Assembly: GCA_012837335.1 (NCBI GenBank) | Contig: DURM01000003.1 | Location: forward strand, 1 to 32,782 | Origin: Bacillota bacterium | GTDB lineage: Bacteria > Bacillota > Limnochordia > Darwinibacteriales > DTU012 | Reading direction: 5' to 3' | DNA: 32,782 nt | Part shown: piece by piece, positions 32,650 to 32,782 of the stretch | Layout of the letters: every line of letters begins with the position of its first letter | Position numbering within the stretch: the first letter of the stretch is position 1 | The notes under the pieces: model-generated | Seen by the model: only the letters and a program-made list of their open reading frames with translations | What the model was told of the DNA's origin: nothing | The model's database searches: none | Program-made: the position numbers and the translations under genes

Positions 32650-32782
32650 ATGGCAAAGCAAAAGTTTGAAAGAACCAAACCTCACGTTAACGTGGGAACC
32701 ATCGGTCACGTTGACCACGGTAAAACTACTACCACAGCGGCAATTACTATGTATCTTGCCAGTCAAAATAAGGCAGAAGCTA
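32650..32782 (+). CDS. tuf: Elongation factor Tu, 5' part (truncated by window end)
   Basis: EF-Tu delivers aminoacyl-tRNA to the ribosome as a GTPase. Only the first 44 residues are in the window. They include the G1 loop GHVDHGKT at residues 19-26. Residue 28 is Thr (KTTTTAAIT) where most EF-Tu proteins have Leu (KTTLTAAIT). The start is ATG at 32650 behind AAGGGGGA. In Firmicutes the next genes after sigH and tuf are often rpmG, secE and nusG, but they are outside this window. Confidence 0.96.
   Translation, partial: MAKQKFERTKPHVNVGTIGHVDHGKTTTTAAITMYLASQNKAEA

Overview
The window looks like a chromosomal housekeeping and sporulation region from an endospore-forming member of the Bacillota (Firmicutes), closer to Clostridia-type lineages than to Bacillus. 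The evidence is spoIIE, spmA/spmB and sigH, strong AGGAGG-type ribosome binding sites with many TTG and GTG starts, and the block ctsR-mcsA-mcsB-clpC-radA-disA-carD-yacL-like-ispDF-cysE-cysS-mrnC-rlmB-sigH, whose order is conserved in Firmicutes. I cannot place it to genus. There is no phage, transposon, CRISPR array or rRNA.

Layout. 1-1830 (mostly minus): murB and a lipoprotein M23 peptidase, each with its own promoter. 1903-6263 (plus): a secreted protein of unknown function, a PfkB-family sugar kinase, a stand-alone tryptophan synthase beta chain, a membrane-anchored FMN-binding protein with a flavinylation motif, a 56-residue cysteine protein, and an RseC-like membrane protein. The last three look like a small redox group. 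aroC (minus) converges on them. 7500-13654 (plus): elongator tRNA-Met, spoIIE, tilS, ftsH and folB. spoIIE is preceded by an 18-bp inverted repeat that covers its ribosome binding site. 13727-16817 (minus): a Na/Pi cotransporter-PhoU protein, a 47-residue protein, spmB and spmA.

16909-21458 is the CtsR heat-shock operon, with two CtsR-type operators around its promoter. It encodes the repressor, the McsA/McsB arginine kinase pair and the ClpC unfoldase, which together mark and degrade damaged proteins. radA and disA follow (recombination and c-di-AMP signalling), then carD (RNA polymerase binding), a PIN-TRAM membrane protein and a fused ispDF gene for isoprenoid precursors. A cysteine T-box leader precedes cysE-cysS-mrnC-rlmB, linking cysteine synthesis and charging to rRNA maturation. 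sigH has its own promoter and is followed by tRNA-Thr, tRNA-Tyr and initiator tRNA-Met, a small membrane protein and the start of tuf.

Most genes are familiar. The less expected features are the spoIIE leader/operator, the FMN-Cys-RseC group, the ispDF fusion, two small genes (5608-5778 and 15473-15616), promoter-embedded dyads at the M23, carD and Na/Pi genes, and the absence of hpt, gltX and rae1/yacP from their usual places.
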